This document shows, one piece after another, positions 13,301-24,264 of a stretch of 64,000 bases of DNA (within the stretch, counting starts at the first letter, position 1; the number at the start of each line of letters is the position of its first letter). The notes beneath the pieces were generated by a model. It ran no database searches. It saw only the letters and a list, made by a program, of their open reading frames with translations, and was not told the DNA's origin. A program made the translations under genes and the position numbers. The stretch spans positions 46,868,143 through 46,932,142 of the forward strand of contig NC_088207.1 in NCBI RefSeq assembly GCF_037126465.1, written 5' to 3'. The stretch comes from Ornithodoros turicata. Taxonomy: Eukaryota; Arthropoda; Arachnida; Ixodida; Argasidae.

Positions 13301-16300
13301 TGTCGTATCGATCAAAGGCAGCTTAAGCAGGATGGCGCTGTTACTCGCAGCAGCCAGTCTTGGAGCACACTTGATACCGCGAGCTTATTACGAAGTCGTT
13401 CAACCCGAACTTGACGGAAATAAAACGGCAAAGAGAACTCTTTTTTTTTTTACCTGAACGGCGACCCCATGAAGGAGGACGTGCCTGCTTTTTATTTGTA
13501 TATGTATATATTTATACGTATATATTTATTTATACTCGCGTCTTATTACCTTGTCGTTGGGTGCGCTAAATACAAATGCATTCCGAACGCGACCTTTGCA
13601 GAGAGCCTATGACACGGCTGTCTGCCTTCTTTCAAATCCGGTTAAGCGCCAGAGGGATCTCCGAGAGATTAAGGGGGTCTTCTAAGGATTAGAAAACTTT
13701 CAAGACGGGCAAAGCAGAAGACCTTACCTTCCTACATGCTATATGTACAGGCTCGCTACTGCTTACGCGGATTTTTGCTTTCCTTTGCCTGTGAAACGAA
13801 GCGGAATGAATTCTTTGGAGGGAGACGTGGCTCTTTTGTTTTGGACGTCGTTGATATCGGTTTCATAATGGGTTTGAACTGCGGTTGGTGCAGGGGAGAG
13901 CGGTAGCGTCGTTGAGGCCAAGAAGCCTGATCTGTACTGTCTTTGTTTCTTTTTTGGTTCCTTCGAGGAATTTGAGATATATGCGGTATCAAGTTTGACG
14001 TTCGTGATATACAGTGTGGCATTGCGAAAAGACTTGTGAGATATGAGACCATGTAGAGTATAGAACCACTCCGGGCTCGGAAAACAGCGTTTATGTTATT
14101 TAGTCCATGAAAAGAAGGTGCTTCAAGCATTCTGTACGCGAAATTTCAATCCTCTTTACGAACGCTGTGCGTTTCTGCTGAGCCTCTACAAGTTTAGATG
14201 ACGCGAGGAGCGGGTGACGTAATCAGAAGTCCACAAATTGCAATGACGTCATATTCTGTAGTGGGCACTCGTCTCCTAGCAACGACGCCGGCGTCCGGGG
14301 AGGGTCACGTGGTGGCGAAAGTCACGCGACACAGGTCGAAAGAGGGGAAAAGGGGAGAGATGTCTCCTCCCTCCTTTGTGTTTTCTCGAAGGTCGGAGCG
14401 ATCGGATGATATGTCACATGGGGCTCCGCTAACGGAGTGCAAAAGGTGAGCCCCAGGAAGACGCGAAGGGCAACAGCGTTGCCGGATGAGAGCCGGCAAC
14501 GTTCCGCTCCGTCGGAACCTAAAATGACGTCACAGTTCTCAAAAATAAAAATTAATTTTCGCTAGCTTTCGCGTCACGTAGAGCCAAAATATTTTGCAGG
14601 AGCGTAAAGTAAGACAAGAAGATTTCAGTAACATAACTTTGGTACGATTCTGAAGACACGAGTTTTAGTCCGTAGTGGCACTTTAACCGGCGGTGCCCTT
14701 GCGACACATCGGTCAGCCGAATCTCAGCAACAACAACAGGTTAAAAGGAACCATGATAAAAGTCGCTAATGCTGAAAACAAGCAGCGCAGCGATGAGACA
14801 GCGTCGTATTAAATATTCCGTGAGTATGGATCCTCAGAACTCTGTTTTTTGGTTCGCTAGCATCGTGAACTTCTCGGTCTCGACAAGCGGCGAAATGGTG
14901 CGACAGTGGAAGCTATATTTGACTCTCTCATGAAAAGATTTTGCTGCCTGCTTATTGTACTCGTGGGAGTTGGCGACGCAGCCCACGTTTTGTCCAGTAA
15001 GGTGCATTCCAACTCGAAGGTGACAGTTAAACTGCGAACTACGAACCATATTGCTCATTCAGTGTACCATAGACGTTGCGTACTATCTTATCCTGATAAC
15101 CGTTTTGTTTGTCTCTTTCCAGCTGCTGGACGTTAAATACGGCAGCTATGGAGCTCCTCACCTGGCCACGCTATCACAGAGCAATTACACCTTCCGACCA
15201 TCCTTGCATCAAGAACTCCATCACCGTACACTGCAACACCAACGTCCCACCCTCCAGCAACACCACCTGCAACCAAGACATGCGACCACGAGCCACCGGA
15301 CCGGACACGGCCGGGACAAAGGGGCAAGAAGGAGACAAAGCAACAAGAACAAAGAGCAGTTTAACCCCATTTACGAGGAAGTCTCCGGGCACTCGGACGA
15401 GAAACCCAGGGGTTACTATTCCGAAGACAGCGATGTGGAGGAAGACGCTAGGAGCATAGGTAGCGAGGACGAATTCGCAGAGGACGAGTTAAGTCTAGGG
15501 GAATATCCACGGCCACCTGCTTCGGGAAGCAGTAGTCTTCAAGGATCCACTGGTGGAGACCTTTGTCCTCCTGATGCTGCTCCTGTCGACAGTGGGAGCC
15601 ACAACACTGGTAGTCGACGCGGCAGGCGGCAACCGCCTACGTTGAACCGACTAACTGGCGGGACCGGCAAACACTCCCATTCGTTAGAACGCAATAAGAA
15701 CACCTTAGAAGCTGGACTGCAGGCCAAGCAGAACTACTATTTAAGCAAGTCCGCTTTAGCCTTCGACCAGCAAGGTGTCGGCGGAGGAAGAGACTCGGGG
15801 CTGCCGTACAGTTCGGTTGACTTAGACCTGACGCATCAGCATGGACCGTCCGTGTCGCCCCCAGAACCGGCACCGCCCCAGGGCGACTTTGGTGTTCCGG
15901 GCGGCCTTCCTACAGTGTTTAACCCTGGCTTTGTGATTCCCAACGGACCGCCACGACCACCTCCACCGCCAGCTGTGGGAAGCAGGGCTCCACCTCCACC
16001 TCCCGCTCTGTTCATGGGGCCGGACTGCCAATACCCGCCACAGGGTGGAGGGTTTTCGACATTCCTACAGTCAGCACCCGAGCAACAGCAAGCTGCCTCG
16101 ACAGAGAACATATATGCATCCATAGATGAAGAGGACTGCTCCAATGTACCGTTTACTATTGACGGCCGGAGAGAAAGTACGGGCGGCGGACGAAAGCATT
16201 CTGGCGCATCGCTCGCCGGTCGCGGAGGTACGAAAGGTTCCTCAGGCCAACGGACAATGCCTCGTGAATCCGCGGGTACTGAACAGCCGCCGCCGTACGG

Positions 16301-16349
16301 CGACATCAGGCCTGTATTTGTGGACCCCAACCGAACTCTCTGCACGTGA
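1378..16349 (+). CDS. Cytoplasmic tail of an unidentified single-pass membrane protein (last two exons)
   Basis: Two exons, 1378-1552 and 15123-16349, are joined in phase: the first ends on a codon boundary before GTGAGG and the second starts on one after a pyrimidine-rich AG. Together they give 466 residues and end at a TGA (16347-16349). The start, ectodomain and membrane segment lie left of the window. The first exon opens with basic HKKK, as expected just inside a membrane. The tail is disordered. It carries NPIY (15363-15374), a PTB-binding or endocytic NPxY form; an acidic stretch near 15420-15500; proline runs near 15945-16010 suited to SH3 or EVH1 domains; ENIYASI near 16107; and PPPY (16287-16298), a WW-domain ligand. 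I do not recognise the family. An adhesion or LDLR-like receptor is an inference from the motifs only. Exons within the 13.6 kb intron could have been missed. Confidence 0.75.
1656..1999. repeat. Foldback element (about 344 bp near-palindrome)
   Basis: The two halves are inverted copies. Outer arms (cccaacaacacc at 1658 and ggtgttgttggg near 1997) enclose inner arms (cactcttaaaaatgaac near 1717 and its near-complement ending near 1970) and a central pair around ggcgtacgcc at 1810 and 1858. The left arm has about 30 extra bases. The form is that of a foldback MITE; no target duplication is clear. It lies in the first intron and would fold into a long hairpin if transcribed. Confidence 0.85.
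2347..2481 (+). mobile_element. A-tailed short retroelement (SINE-like), copy 1
   Basis: About 135 bp starting near cggcccaggacgcac and ending in an 11-base A run. It matches the copy at 52462-52595 and a reverse copy at 46788-46885. A near-perfect duplication flanks it: ggaaaagggatt at 2335-2346 and ggaacagggatt at 2482-2493 (11 of 12). A-tail plus a target duplication of this size indicates LINE-mediated retroposition. Confidence 0.8.
4663..4686. repeat. Poly-C tract (24 bases)
   Basis: An uninterrupted run of 24 C, preceded by a GT/GGGG-rich stretch at 4629-4642. It has the potential to form quadruplex or i-motif structure and is a likely site of assembly-length error. Confidence 0.9.
5161..7227. 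mobile_element. hAT-like DNA transposon with GTTACT-rich ends (non-autonomous)
   Basis: A 2.07 kb element whose ends are inverted: CAGTCTTGGGAAAAGTTAC at the left, and CAGGCTTGGGAAGTAAC when the right end is read on the minus strand. Each end continues for about 140 bp as degenerate repeats of aGTTACt/aGTAACt. It is flanked by gcatttgg (5153-5160) and gtatttgg (7228-7235), an 8-bp target duplication with one mismatch, the size typical of hAT. No transposase frame is visible. A second element (5729-6929) is inserted within it. Confidence 0.85.
5729..6929. mobile_element. hAT-like MITE nested in the GTTACT element
   Basis: A 1.2 kb element with inverted ends TAGGGTTCGGA, followed by blocks built on cccgggatttcggg at both ends (5762-5785 and 6843-6915). 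The flanks gtagtgga (5721-5728) and atagtgga (6930-6937) form an 8-bp target duplication with one mismatch. It lies wholly inside 5161-7227, so it inserted later. No intact transposase is present. Confidence 0.85.
7228..10506. other. Intron sequence, no gene seen
   Basis: Part of the 13.6 kb intron. It contains a CAT/ATC-rich microsatellite near 7515-7545, pyrimidine tracts near 8820-8860 and 9575-9640, and a TG run near 8702-8720. I found no exon with supporting splice sites or family resemblance on either strand. Confidence 0.5.
10507..11144. mobile_element. hAT-like MITE with TTTCCG-rich ends (638 bp)
   Basis: The left end CAGGGTTGGTTACCG pairs with the right end, which reads CAGCGTTGGCTACCG on the minus strand. 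Inside, both ends carry repeated cgtttccgttt blocks. The flanks ataacaac (10499-10506) and atatcaac (11145-11152) are an 8-bp target duplication with one mismatch. No coding capacity is seen. A related but disrupted copy lies at 22719-24142. Confidence 0.82.
11145..14199. other. Intron sequence with a TTCGAAT-rich repeat remnant
   Basis: No supported exon. Positions 12008-12120 (agggctgcgcgaac, then ttcgaat-rich blocks) look like one end of another hAT-type element, but I could not find its partner end. A 17-base G run lies at 12808-12824. Confidence 0.45.
14200..14545. promoter_or_regulatory. Cluster of CRE-like sites upstream of the last exon
   Basis: Two perfect palindromic TGACGTCA sites (14244-14251 and 14525-14532) and a tgacgtaa half-site (near 14215) flank a GC-rich stretch with cacgtgg and gtcacgcg. 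A 9-base inverted repeat (cgttgccgg, ccggcaacg) lies near 14478-14502. This resembles a CREB/ATF-responsive promoter or enhancer, but it could equally be the body of an unrecognised repeat. No transcription start is proven. Confidence 0.25.
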
Positions 16350-18480
16350 CGCGAGCTGGGAAAGTCCAAACTGCAGTTCCAACACGTAGTTCAGTCCTAG
16401 ATCAGTGGGTTTAAAGTATCGGTACAGGAGCCTGACTGAGTAGTTGTTTTAAAGTTGCCCCTTTGGCTACTTGGTCCAGAACAACCGTAATATATCTTTG
16501 AGGGTTGACGTCCATCTTCGCATCAAAGCCCAGTACCTTTTGTGTACGAAACATTTTCCCTCGACTCTGCGGCTCCCGCAAACCCCACGTCCGCTGGTTT
16601 ACAGCGCCTGTGGTTTCGTCGGGAACTGCGACAGGTTTATAATGTAAATTTGAGCTGCCATTAGATGCACGTCGACGGATAACGCGAAAAGGGACTCCAT
16701 CACGCTCGTACTAGTCTTTCTTGTTCCTTTGCGTTGGTCCTGGAACTCGGACACGGGCCACATCTGGTCCGGGAAGTGGGACGCCACCCTGTACGGTTCC
16801 GAGCAGTATGGCACCAGGCCGAGTCATCAATGTGTGTGTGCGTGTGACGATGATGCCATAGGAAGTTTGGCTATCACACTTTTCGATCGTCTGGCTCCCG
16901 GAGGAAAATATTTATAACGTGTGAGAAGCTCAAGACATCCATGTGTACCCTCTGACAACGGTGTGCGTGTGTGTGTTTCCGAAAGACTGGTGGAAAGTTG
17001 ACTGACAGACTGGACAGTTTTTTTTATTCACTATTAATACTATTTAAGATGATTGAAAAGAGCTATGCAGTCAGTGCGAGCAAGATGACACGATGGCGGC
17101 ACGTTTTCGTTCGCACGATACATAGTAGTGGTGCCACATATACTAGATTGGAGCTGATCGCTCGAAGTCGCGTCGATGTATTACAAATGAACCATCCTGG
17201 CAATATCAAAGGGCTCAATGCGCGTTGTCCTTGCGTACATCTTCAAACAAAGCAAACAAAAAATAGCTGGTCTATACTACGGCAGAACGTCCGCAATAAG
17301 CGCGTTCTGCTGGGAAAACTCTTTTCGAATAACTCTTTCCTGGATGCAAGTCTTCGCTGTCGTTGCATAGTTTTCCTTTTTCGTCGACAATGGGCGATTC
17401 TAAAAAGATGCGCGCGCCACCTAGCGCGCGGCGCGAAGTAGCATGGGAACTTTGAGTGACACTGCTCTGTCGTCTGCTTCGGTTATCGTTTACCCGGGCT
17501 AACAAGGCTGCTGCGCAAAACTGGGATGATAATGTTCATCCTCTACCTCCGCCCGCCTCGTAATGCTTCAAGGAGCTCTAAATTCCCAGGAGCTCTTACG
17601 TGCCACAGGTGGCGCGGTCTATAGACCTTTTTGCAAAAGCAAGCGCCACCCTGTGACACGCAAAGGCTCATGGGAACTTAGAACGCCTCAGAGCATTACG
17701 AGACGACCAGAAGCGGAGGTAAAAGAAGAACAGCAACAACTTTCCCGGAGTGCGCTGCAGCAGCGTCAGCCGAGGTAAACCCTAACCGAAGCAGACGACA
17801 GAGCAGTGTCCCTCAAAGTTCCTACGCCGCTTGGTGGCGCGCGCGTCTTTGTAAAATCGTCTGTTCGTACACCACTCAAGATTTTCGAGACACGAAACGA
17901 GGTTTACCTTTTCCATACTAAATATAGTCGCCGCTGTGATACCTATGTAGATAACGATGTTTCTATGAATAATATTAACGGTGTCTCCGTGGCTCCCCCT
18001 ACATCTTTCTTGAGGCGCGTTCGCGGTAATGGCGCGTGTATGAGCGTCAAAAGCATGGCGTCTACAGCGTCGTTACTTCACGTTCAACCGTGACTAAACA
18101 CAGTTCCGTTCAGTTTCTGAGTTTTTACCGTCAAGTTTGAGCTTCGAAGAAGGCGACCCGACAGCCCAGCACAGCAGGACGCAAATGCTCAGACTGAGGA
18201 CCGATTACTTTAGGTTTCGCTTGCTTGCCGGCTTTCTGGTATACGACGACGTGTGTGGGTGTGTGTGCAACAGTTCTGTCAATCACTGAAGATTTGTTAA
18301 AAGTTACACGGAACATTTTATTGTATAACATACGAGGAACCTGGTCCTTTTCTCACCCTGCCCTTTTGATGGAGTGATAGGTCTAATTGATTGCCCTGTC
18401 GAAGCTCGTGAGCGGTTGTTGGTGAAAGTGTTTTTTCTATGAAGTATCGCTAAGCAATAAAAGCGTGTACTAGTCTGTGC
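16350..18480 (+). other. Probable 3' UTR and downstream region of the receptor-tail gene
   Basis: Sequence after the stop at 16349. The first well-placed AATAAA I find is at 18456-18461, about 2.1 kb downstream, so a long 3' UTR is possible. It would include the foldback element at 17401-17854. The actual cleavage site is not known. Confidence 0.35.
17401..17854. repeat. Foldback element with about 80-90 bp inverted arms
   Basis: The left arm (about 17404-17494) and right arm (about 17775-17851) are near-perfect inverted copies. Both contain cgaagcagacgacagagcag or its complement and gcgcgcgccacc or its complement. A second inverted pair inside (cctcgtaatgc near 17552 and gcattacgag near 17694) makes a nested hairpin. 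No target duplication was resolved. Confidence 0.8.
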
Positions 18481-18671
18481 TGCACGCGGTAAACCACAAC
18501 GAATGTGTGTGAGAGGGAGAACCGTAGCTCTTCCCAAATATGTTAGCCGTGTGTGTGTGACGTGTATTCTTTCTTCTCGACCGCTGTCGTCAGGTTAACG
18601 AAAGAGCCTTGCCACTATGTGTTCAAGTGGTGCAAAATGGTGGGGAAATTACTTATAATATGTATTTTCTT

Positions 18672-18775
18672 AGCACAACATCTTGGCCCAATATTGGCAA
18701 TACTGGCCCAATCTTGGTTCAATATTGGGCCGACATTGCCAATATTTCTCCAATATTGGGTCAAGATGTTGTGCT
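18672..18775. repeat. Hairpin built from repeated ccaatattgg units
   Basis: The arms agcacaacatcttg and caagatgttgtgct close a 104-bp hairpin. Variants of the self-complementary unit ccaatattgg occur about five times inside. This is a compact palindrome, possibly a small MITE. Confidence 0.7.
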
Positions 18776-21700
18776 GCTTGGGAAGCGACTCGCACTCGAA
18801 GGGGAAACAGCGACTTCATTTTCTTCTTTCTCCGTTCCTGTCCTACGTTTTTCCGACTTAGAAGCGGCACTGTTAGTACTAAAAATATCCCGTACTAAAC
18901 TATCGTTAATTCAACTCAAAAGCTCGCTCACCGTTCTTTACGACTGCTGACGCTGTTTGAGCAAGCAGTAAAAAAAAAGAAAAGTCGTGCGAATCTCTGA
19001 AACGCACAGCATACAACTTTTTTTTTTACGGTTAACGTTCCGTAATAGGTCCTGTACAGAACGTTTCTATAGTGTCGTCGTGTATACCCTAGGTCCTTCG
19101 TTGTTTGCGAACTTCGCGGAAGCTCTGGTAAGTGTGCCAGTGTAAATATACATCATTCTCAGCTCACCTCTGAACGCGCAGGGTACGTAAGATCGTTATC
19201 GACCGTCTCGTTGCTCCACAACGCTACAAAGATCGTAACATACTGCAACTTACCTGCCTGATGACTAAACTGTTATTTTTCTGTCGGCGGCGGCGTTAAT
19301 CTAGTCATCATACTCGTTATCACTCCCAAGCGCCGATTATCGAAATAAAGTAACGCTTCAGCAATTCTAGAGCCCTTAGCCCTGTGTGGGTTTCCCCTTG
19401 GATCAATTTATTATCACCAACCCGATTCACAAAGTGTTTGCAAATTCGCCGTCGGGAATGGGCAAATTGAATTATGCGCCCGTTTGACTGGCCTCAGTGA
19501 GCACGCTGATGGGGTGTCCTCAGGGCAGGATAAGGAAAGGACGCAGGTTCTTCAGTAGGGTGCCATGCGAATGCGACAGCGAGCGACTTTGACTCGGCCC
19601 CAAGCGAAGCATTGAGTCACTCATTTTCTATATTTGGTTTTACTTTGTAAATATTCATACATATAAAAGCTTGTGGTCACCCGGATTGTGTCTGGTTCGC
19701 TTGTTTTGCTCAAATGAACGAAGTGTTCCTTGTAATAGTTTACATCTGTGGATGGAATGCAAGACACTATAAGAATGGAGTCAGAACGTCAGTCACCCAT
19801 GAAGCAGATAGGTCGGCAAATTCCTTCATGATGATCTCTGATGTGATGCGACGCTGAAGTTGAAGTCGAGTGGTGGGATTCGAAGTTAATGTGCAGTGAT
19901 GTGATAAGATTGGATGAGGCCCACCAGTGGAAAAAAAAAAAAAAAAAAAACAGACCTATGCCACGAAGTGACCAAGCCCTATTCGGAATGTTGAGATTCT
20001 CGTCAATAGCGTGGTTAGAGACGTTCCTTTTCTTTTTTTAATAAAGATGCAACATGCGCGAAAGGTACAGCAAACTTCTTTGTTGGGCCATGTGTCGACT
20101 GGAGTGTGTGACGTCGAAAGGTAAAGTCTGCAAGGTAGCAACAGAGACGGGGCTGCTGCTGCCTTACAACTCTTACTGTGGTATAAGTGGTGGCGTCGAC
20201 CCCTGTACAGTTGGTCTCCACCATGCTTGTTCAGGTCGACCTGACCCAGCATGCAAAGGCTGACAAGCCCTCGTTCCTCCTTATGTAGAGCTGAACCCTC
20301 AACCTTTCAGGTCTACACGTATCGGTTTTGATGAACAGAGTCTTGCAGGTATCGTGTGGAACAATGTCTGGTGACTGTCTTGAGCGCGTACCGAAAGTCC
20401 AGGGAAGCGGTCGGGTAACAACAACAAAAGATTTGGACCATAGGGGACAACACTTCGTCGGGATAAAATACTGGAGCACGAGCAACGGTTAATGGCAGTG
20501 AACGTCTCACGCCTAATTGGTACGACAGTTGACTTTAACGCTCACTGTTTTTGTGCAGAAACACTTCAATCCCCAGCCGCAACTCTGAGTTGGTGAACGT
20601 CGTAAGTTATTTCTACTCCAAGTGGTGCATCACCTTTTCATTTTCTTGCTCCGTGAATGTATACGAGAAATATGAATTGAATTAAATTTATGGAAGGCGA
20701 TCGCAGGTGATCGCGCAGCGCAATGCACTGCATGGAAGTACATGGTACAGGGGTCTGCTTGGTGCCCTATCTGTCATGGCTCTATAACAAAACGAGGAGA
20801 AATTCTCCAGCATTCGGCAAAAACCGTTGAGTAGGCGAGGTTTCTGTTCACATTTACAGCTTTGGAAGCCACCCTGATTTCCCGGCGCTGGCAACGACGA
20901 AGATGTGAGAAGCTAGTGGACGACAAAGAGATGAGTGGAAACTGTCTAGTAGCTGACGAAGGAATACAAAACCCAAAGATGATGTGTGCGGAGCCAGGGC
21001 TGCCCTCAGTAATTTTGCCAGTACGCCTCACGAACAAGCAACGTTGAGGAGAGTAGCGTGTACCCGGAGCACTGCTGAGGACACCACTGAGGAATGCCCT
21101 CAACGATTGTGCCAACAGGCCCTTGTCAATGAGAACAATCGACTTCTGAACAGCAGTATTGCGATGGCTTGGCGAAGGTCAGTTCGAGTCGATGTGAAAG
21201 ATATCTGCTGTCATAAACAGTTCCAGGACGCGTAATCCCCTTCGAGCAGCACGCTGCCAGATTTACAGGTACCACGCTCAGTAGCGTGAGTGCTGCACCA
21301 TCACCACCACCACACTGTCATAGCTGAGGCGGTCCGACAAAACGCTCGATTGCTTCCGAAGTCTTGGCTACGGGAGCCCATAAACAGCAGCGTGCTCGGA
21401 ATGCCCAACAAGGGCCCATACATTGCTGACGAACGTTCTCAAAGCGGCACGTCGATGAAGAACGTGGGGTCGGTGATTGCAGACGATAAAGAAAAATTTC
21501 TGAGGGGATTATTGCCAATATGGGAGCTCCTGGGAAGCTCGATTGTTAATCTCCTGTGTGAAAGTCTCGGTTTGTCCGCGGCTGTGTCTATCCGCAGACA
21601 TTGCAACGTCTCGACCGAGAGCATACATGTGTAATGCCGAATGTGCCCTGTGGTACCTTCTGCACTAGACTGATGATGCGCCAAAGAAGTCGCCGATGCT

Positions 21701-22718
21701 TCAGCGATTGGAAACCTCCCGGGGCACTGCGGTTCGAGATATCATCTACGTTGCTCAACAACAACAAATGCGTACGTGAATGATAAAATGGAGCTAAACT
21801 AGTTGGTGGATGAACTCCAGGCGGAAGAGGCCCGGGCTATGGGCAACACACATGCAGCCGTTCGTGTCGTGTCCTTTCTGTGTTTTGCAGGTAACTCGGG
21901 CTTATTCAGAAATACTTGAAATGACCACGCATGGGTAAATTTTGTGGATCACTACAACAGGGCACATTGGTCGCCATGGTCACCATATGATATAAAATGA
22001 TTAGGTAAGGGATAAATAACGATCCAAGTCCTTGGTATGATAAAGTTTCCTACGTAGGCGTAATATCCATAACGCTAACCCAACAGTCACCGCACAAACC
22101 CCTTATGACCAGGCAGTGTCATTGCACAAGCGTGCAGAGGAGGCCAGTGTCCCCTAGAAAGTCCAAGAATGAAACAGCCTGACGGTGCTGCCAAGGACAT
22201 AGCACTGATGACAACGTTCTTATGTTGCCGAGGAGAACACGCTAAAGGCATGAACAATCGCCCCCATTCTTCGGGCAAGAGATTTGCCGATGTTCCTCTT
22301 AGTTCTGCAAAGCCTGACGGTGCCATCGTGTATGTATCATATGATATGTATGGTTTCAGGCGCGCAACGTCAATGGACGGTGGGTGGTTGGTTGGAACTG
22401 GAGCTGCCGTCAGATGAAAGCCTATAGCCGAATTCTGAACTACAGAATTTTAGTCTGGTTCAGTTTACGAGAAATACTCGGAAATGAAATCATTCGTCGT
22501 GCCTAGGACTCTGCAGTGCTAGCGCCATGTCGACATGTTGACTAACAAGAAAATTAACTAGAGATTGATTGAGTTGAATTTCAAGTCTCCTCATGTGTGG
22601 CCCACATGCAGTGCCAATATTAAGTCGAATTAGAACATTACAAACACATTACTCGTGGCCGTATAGAATGTCCAGACCACATGTGATTACGCTAGCAACA
22701 GTACGACTTTTGTATAAT
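18776..22718. other. Intergenic region, no gene supported
   Basis: The region contains a 20-base A run (19931-19950) and many short frames on both strands. The frames at 20.0-22.4 kb are the longest here but are interrupted, lack family resemblance I can name, and do not connect through splice sites. Missing 5' exons of PPP4R4 would be expected somewhere between here and 29.8 kb, but I could not recognise them. Confidence 0.45.
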
Positions 22719-22991
22719 CAGGGTAGGGTAACTGGAGTATTTTCGTTGCCGCTTCCATTTTCCTTATTCAAATCCGTTTCCGTCTCAGATACCAGCCGTT
22801 CAATTTCCTTTCCGTTACTGCTTCCGGTGATGAATCGGTTCTTGCGAAGCTCCCCCCCCCCCCTTTTTTTCGAGCTCTGTCAACAACCCTGTTTGCATAA
22901 GTGGTGTTCCCGGGTACATAACACGAGCACTCCACAGAAGTAATTTCGCCTCGGTGAGACCTTGTATGTTCTGGAAAGAAAATATGCAGAA

Positions 22992-23095
22992 ACATGAAAA
23001 AATGGCTCGGAAGCAAGCGAGCTGGTGAAGATGATGCATAATGTAAAAACCCCGAGACTAGGGAACACGAAGGGACAGACACAACACGAAGTCTC
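22992..23095 (-). repeat. Dispersed repeat unit (tandem copy of 23270-23375)
   Basis: About 105 bp containing gaagatgatgcataatgtaa, accccgagactagggaacac and gaagggacagacacaacac. The same unit recurs at 23270-23375 in the same orientation, at 23376-23434 inverted, and at 52152-52250 inverted. It behaves as a short interspersed repeat or the 3' tail of a LINE. Confidence 0.7.
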
Positions 23096-23313
23096 AATTT
23101 CGGAGCTGGAGGCCCAGGAAGCAGAATTCAGCTTGGGTGGTAGCGATGCAATGACCAAGTTTACAAAGTGTGAACAAGGCCTGGAGACGTAGGGTATGAA
23201 GACTAGAAGACGATGAAGAACCAAGAAGCAGATGTTGAGTATGAGGGACGAAGCTTGCATGAGGATATGACAATGAAAAGATGGCTAGGAAGCAAGCGAA
23301 CTGGTGAAGATGA

Positions 23314-23434
23314 TGCATAATGTAAAAACCCCGAGACTAGGGAACACGAAGGGACAGTCACAACACGAAGTCTTGAGACTTCGTGTTGTGTCTGTCCCTT
23401 CGTGTTCCCTAGTCTCGGGGTTTTTACATTATGC
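23314..23434. repeat. Near-perfect 60-bp-arm palindrome
   Basis: The left arm (23314-23373) and right arm (23376-23434) are almost exact reverse complements with only about two bases between them. Each arm is the same dispersed repeat unit, so two units have been joined head to head. Confidence 0.88.
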
Positions 23435-24233
23435 ATGCAGAAACATGTCTTCACAGAGTGCCCCGCTTAAATTCCGAGTCCTTCAACCGTGCACTTCCAG
23501 GCCTAGGCCGACGGGAGGGGGTGCAGCCGGGGATGGAGCCCGGGCCTCTTCATGGGCGCGCCCGACCCTAGGCCCGTTGGTTGTTGGCACCAGGAGACGT
23601 GAGGAGGGGGACCCGGGCAGGACTCATCCGGAGTCATCCCCGGGGCCCGTAATTTCTACCGCCAGCCCTACTTCCAGGGTCTCATTCACAGACGGACGCT
23701 ACTAGTATAAATACAATCATGCCAAGATTAAATGAAAAACTTGTAGGCGGCCGTCCTGGTGCTATGTTGTGGTGCTATGTTGTCCTGTATATCTGTCTAC
23801 GTATGTATCTGCGTTAGGAGTTATACAACGTGGGATGAGCAAGCATCAGATCCATGCTAAAGGTCCCATATTGCGTTTCCATGCTCTGTCGTGGTATCCA
23901 GGGCGTGTATTACAGAGCATAGAAGCTTTCAGAAAAAAGGAAAAAAAAAAAGAAGACATGTACTCCCATAACAGAAATGACCGTTTGCCTGAATTCGTTT
24001 CCGTTTTGTGTTTCTGAAAATGACCGAAAGTGGTAAGCGTTTCAGTTTAGTTTTCGTTACTGTTACCAGCTCCAATTTCGGTAATAAACCCCCATTTCTG
24101 TTTCTGTTACCATTCTCATTGCCGTTTCCTGGTTATACCTTGCGCGGAAATGGACTCACTTTCGTTTTCCACAAGCCCAAAAGAAAAAAGAAGTGTTTCT
24201 GGTCTTTGCGGATCGGGGTATTGTGTGATGTCG

Positions 24234-24261
<28 letters not shown>
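24234..24261. repeat. Poly-C tract (28 bases)
   Basis: The longest homopolymer in the window, a run of 28 C followed by a CT-rich segment. Confidence 0.9.

Positions 24262-24264
<3 letters not shown>

Larger units (their letters stand above)
22719..24142. mobile_element. Disrupted hAT-like element with TTTCCG-rich ends
   Basis: The left end CAGGGTAGGGTAACTGG resembles the end of the 10507-11144 element. The right end reads CAAGGTATAACCAGGAAACGG on the minus strand. Both ends carry ccgtttccg/ttcggtaa blocks (22748-22830 and 23996-24130). I found no matching target duplication. The middle is occupied by the repeat cluster with the palindrome at 23314-23434. Confidence 0.55.

Noticed and set aside
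15836..16369. 177-codon minus-strand frame
   Set aside because: It is the antisense shadow of the proline-rich receptor-tail exon.
20054..22417. Series of short frames considered as a missed gene or PPP4R4 5' exons
   Set aside because: The peptides do not resemble HEAT repeats or the known PPP4R4 N-terminus, and I could not link them by splice sites.
24234..24261. Poly-C run considered as a retroelement tail
   Set aside because: No element body or flanking duplication could be attached to it.
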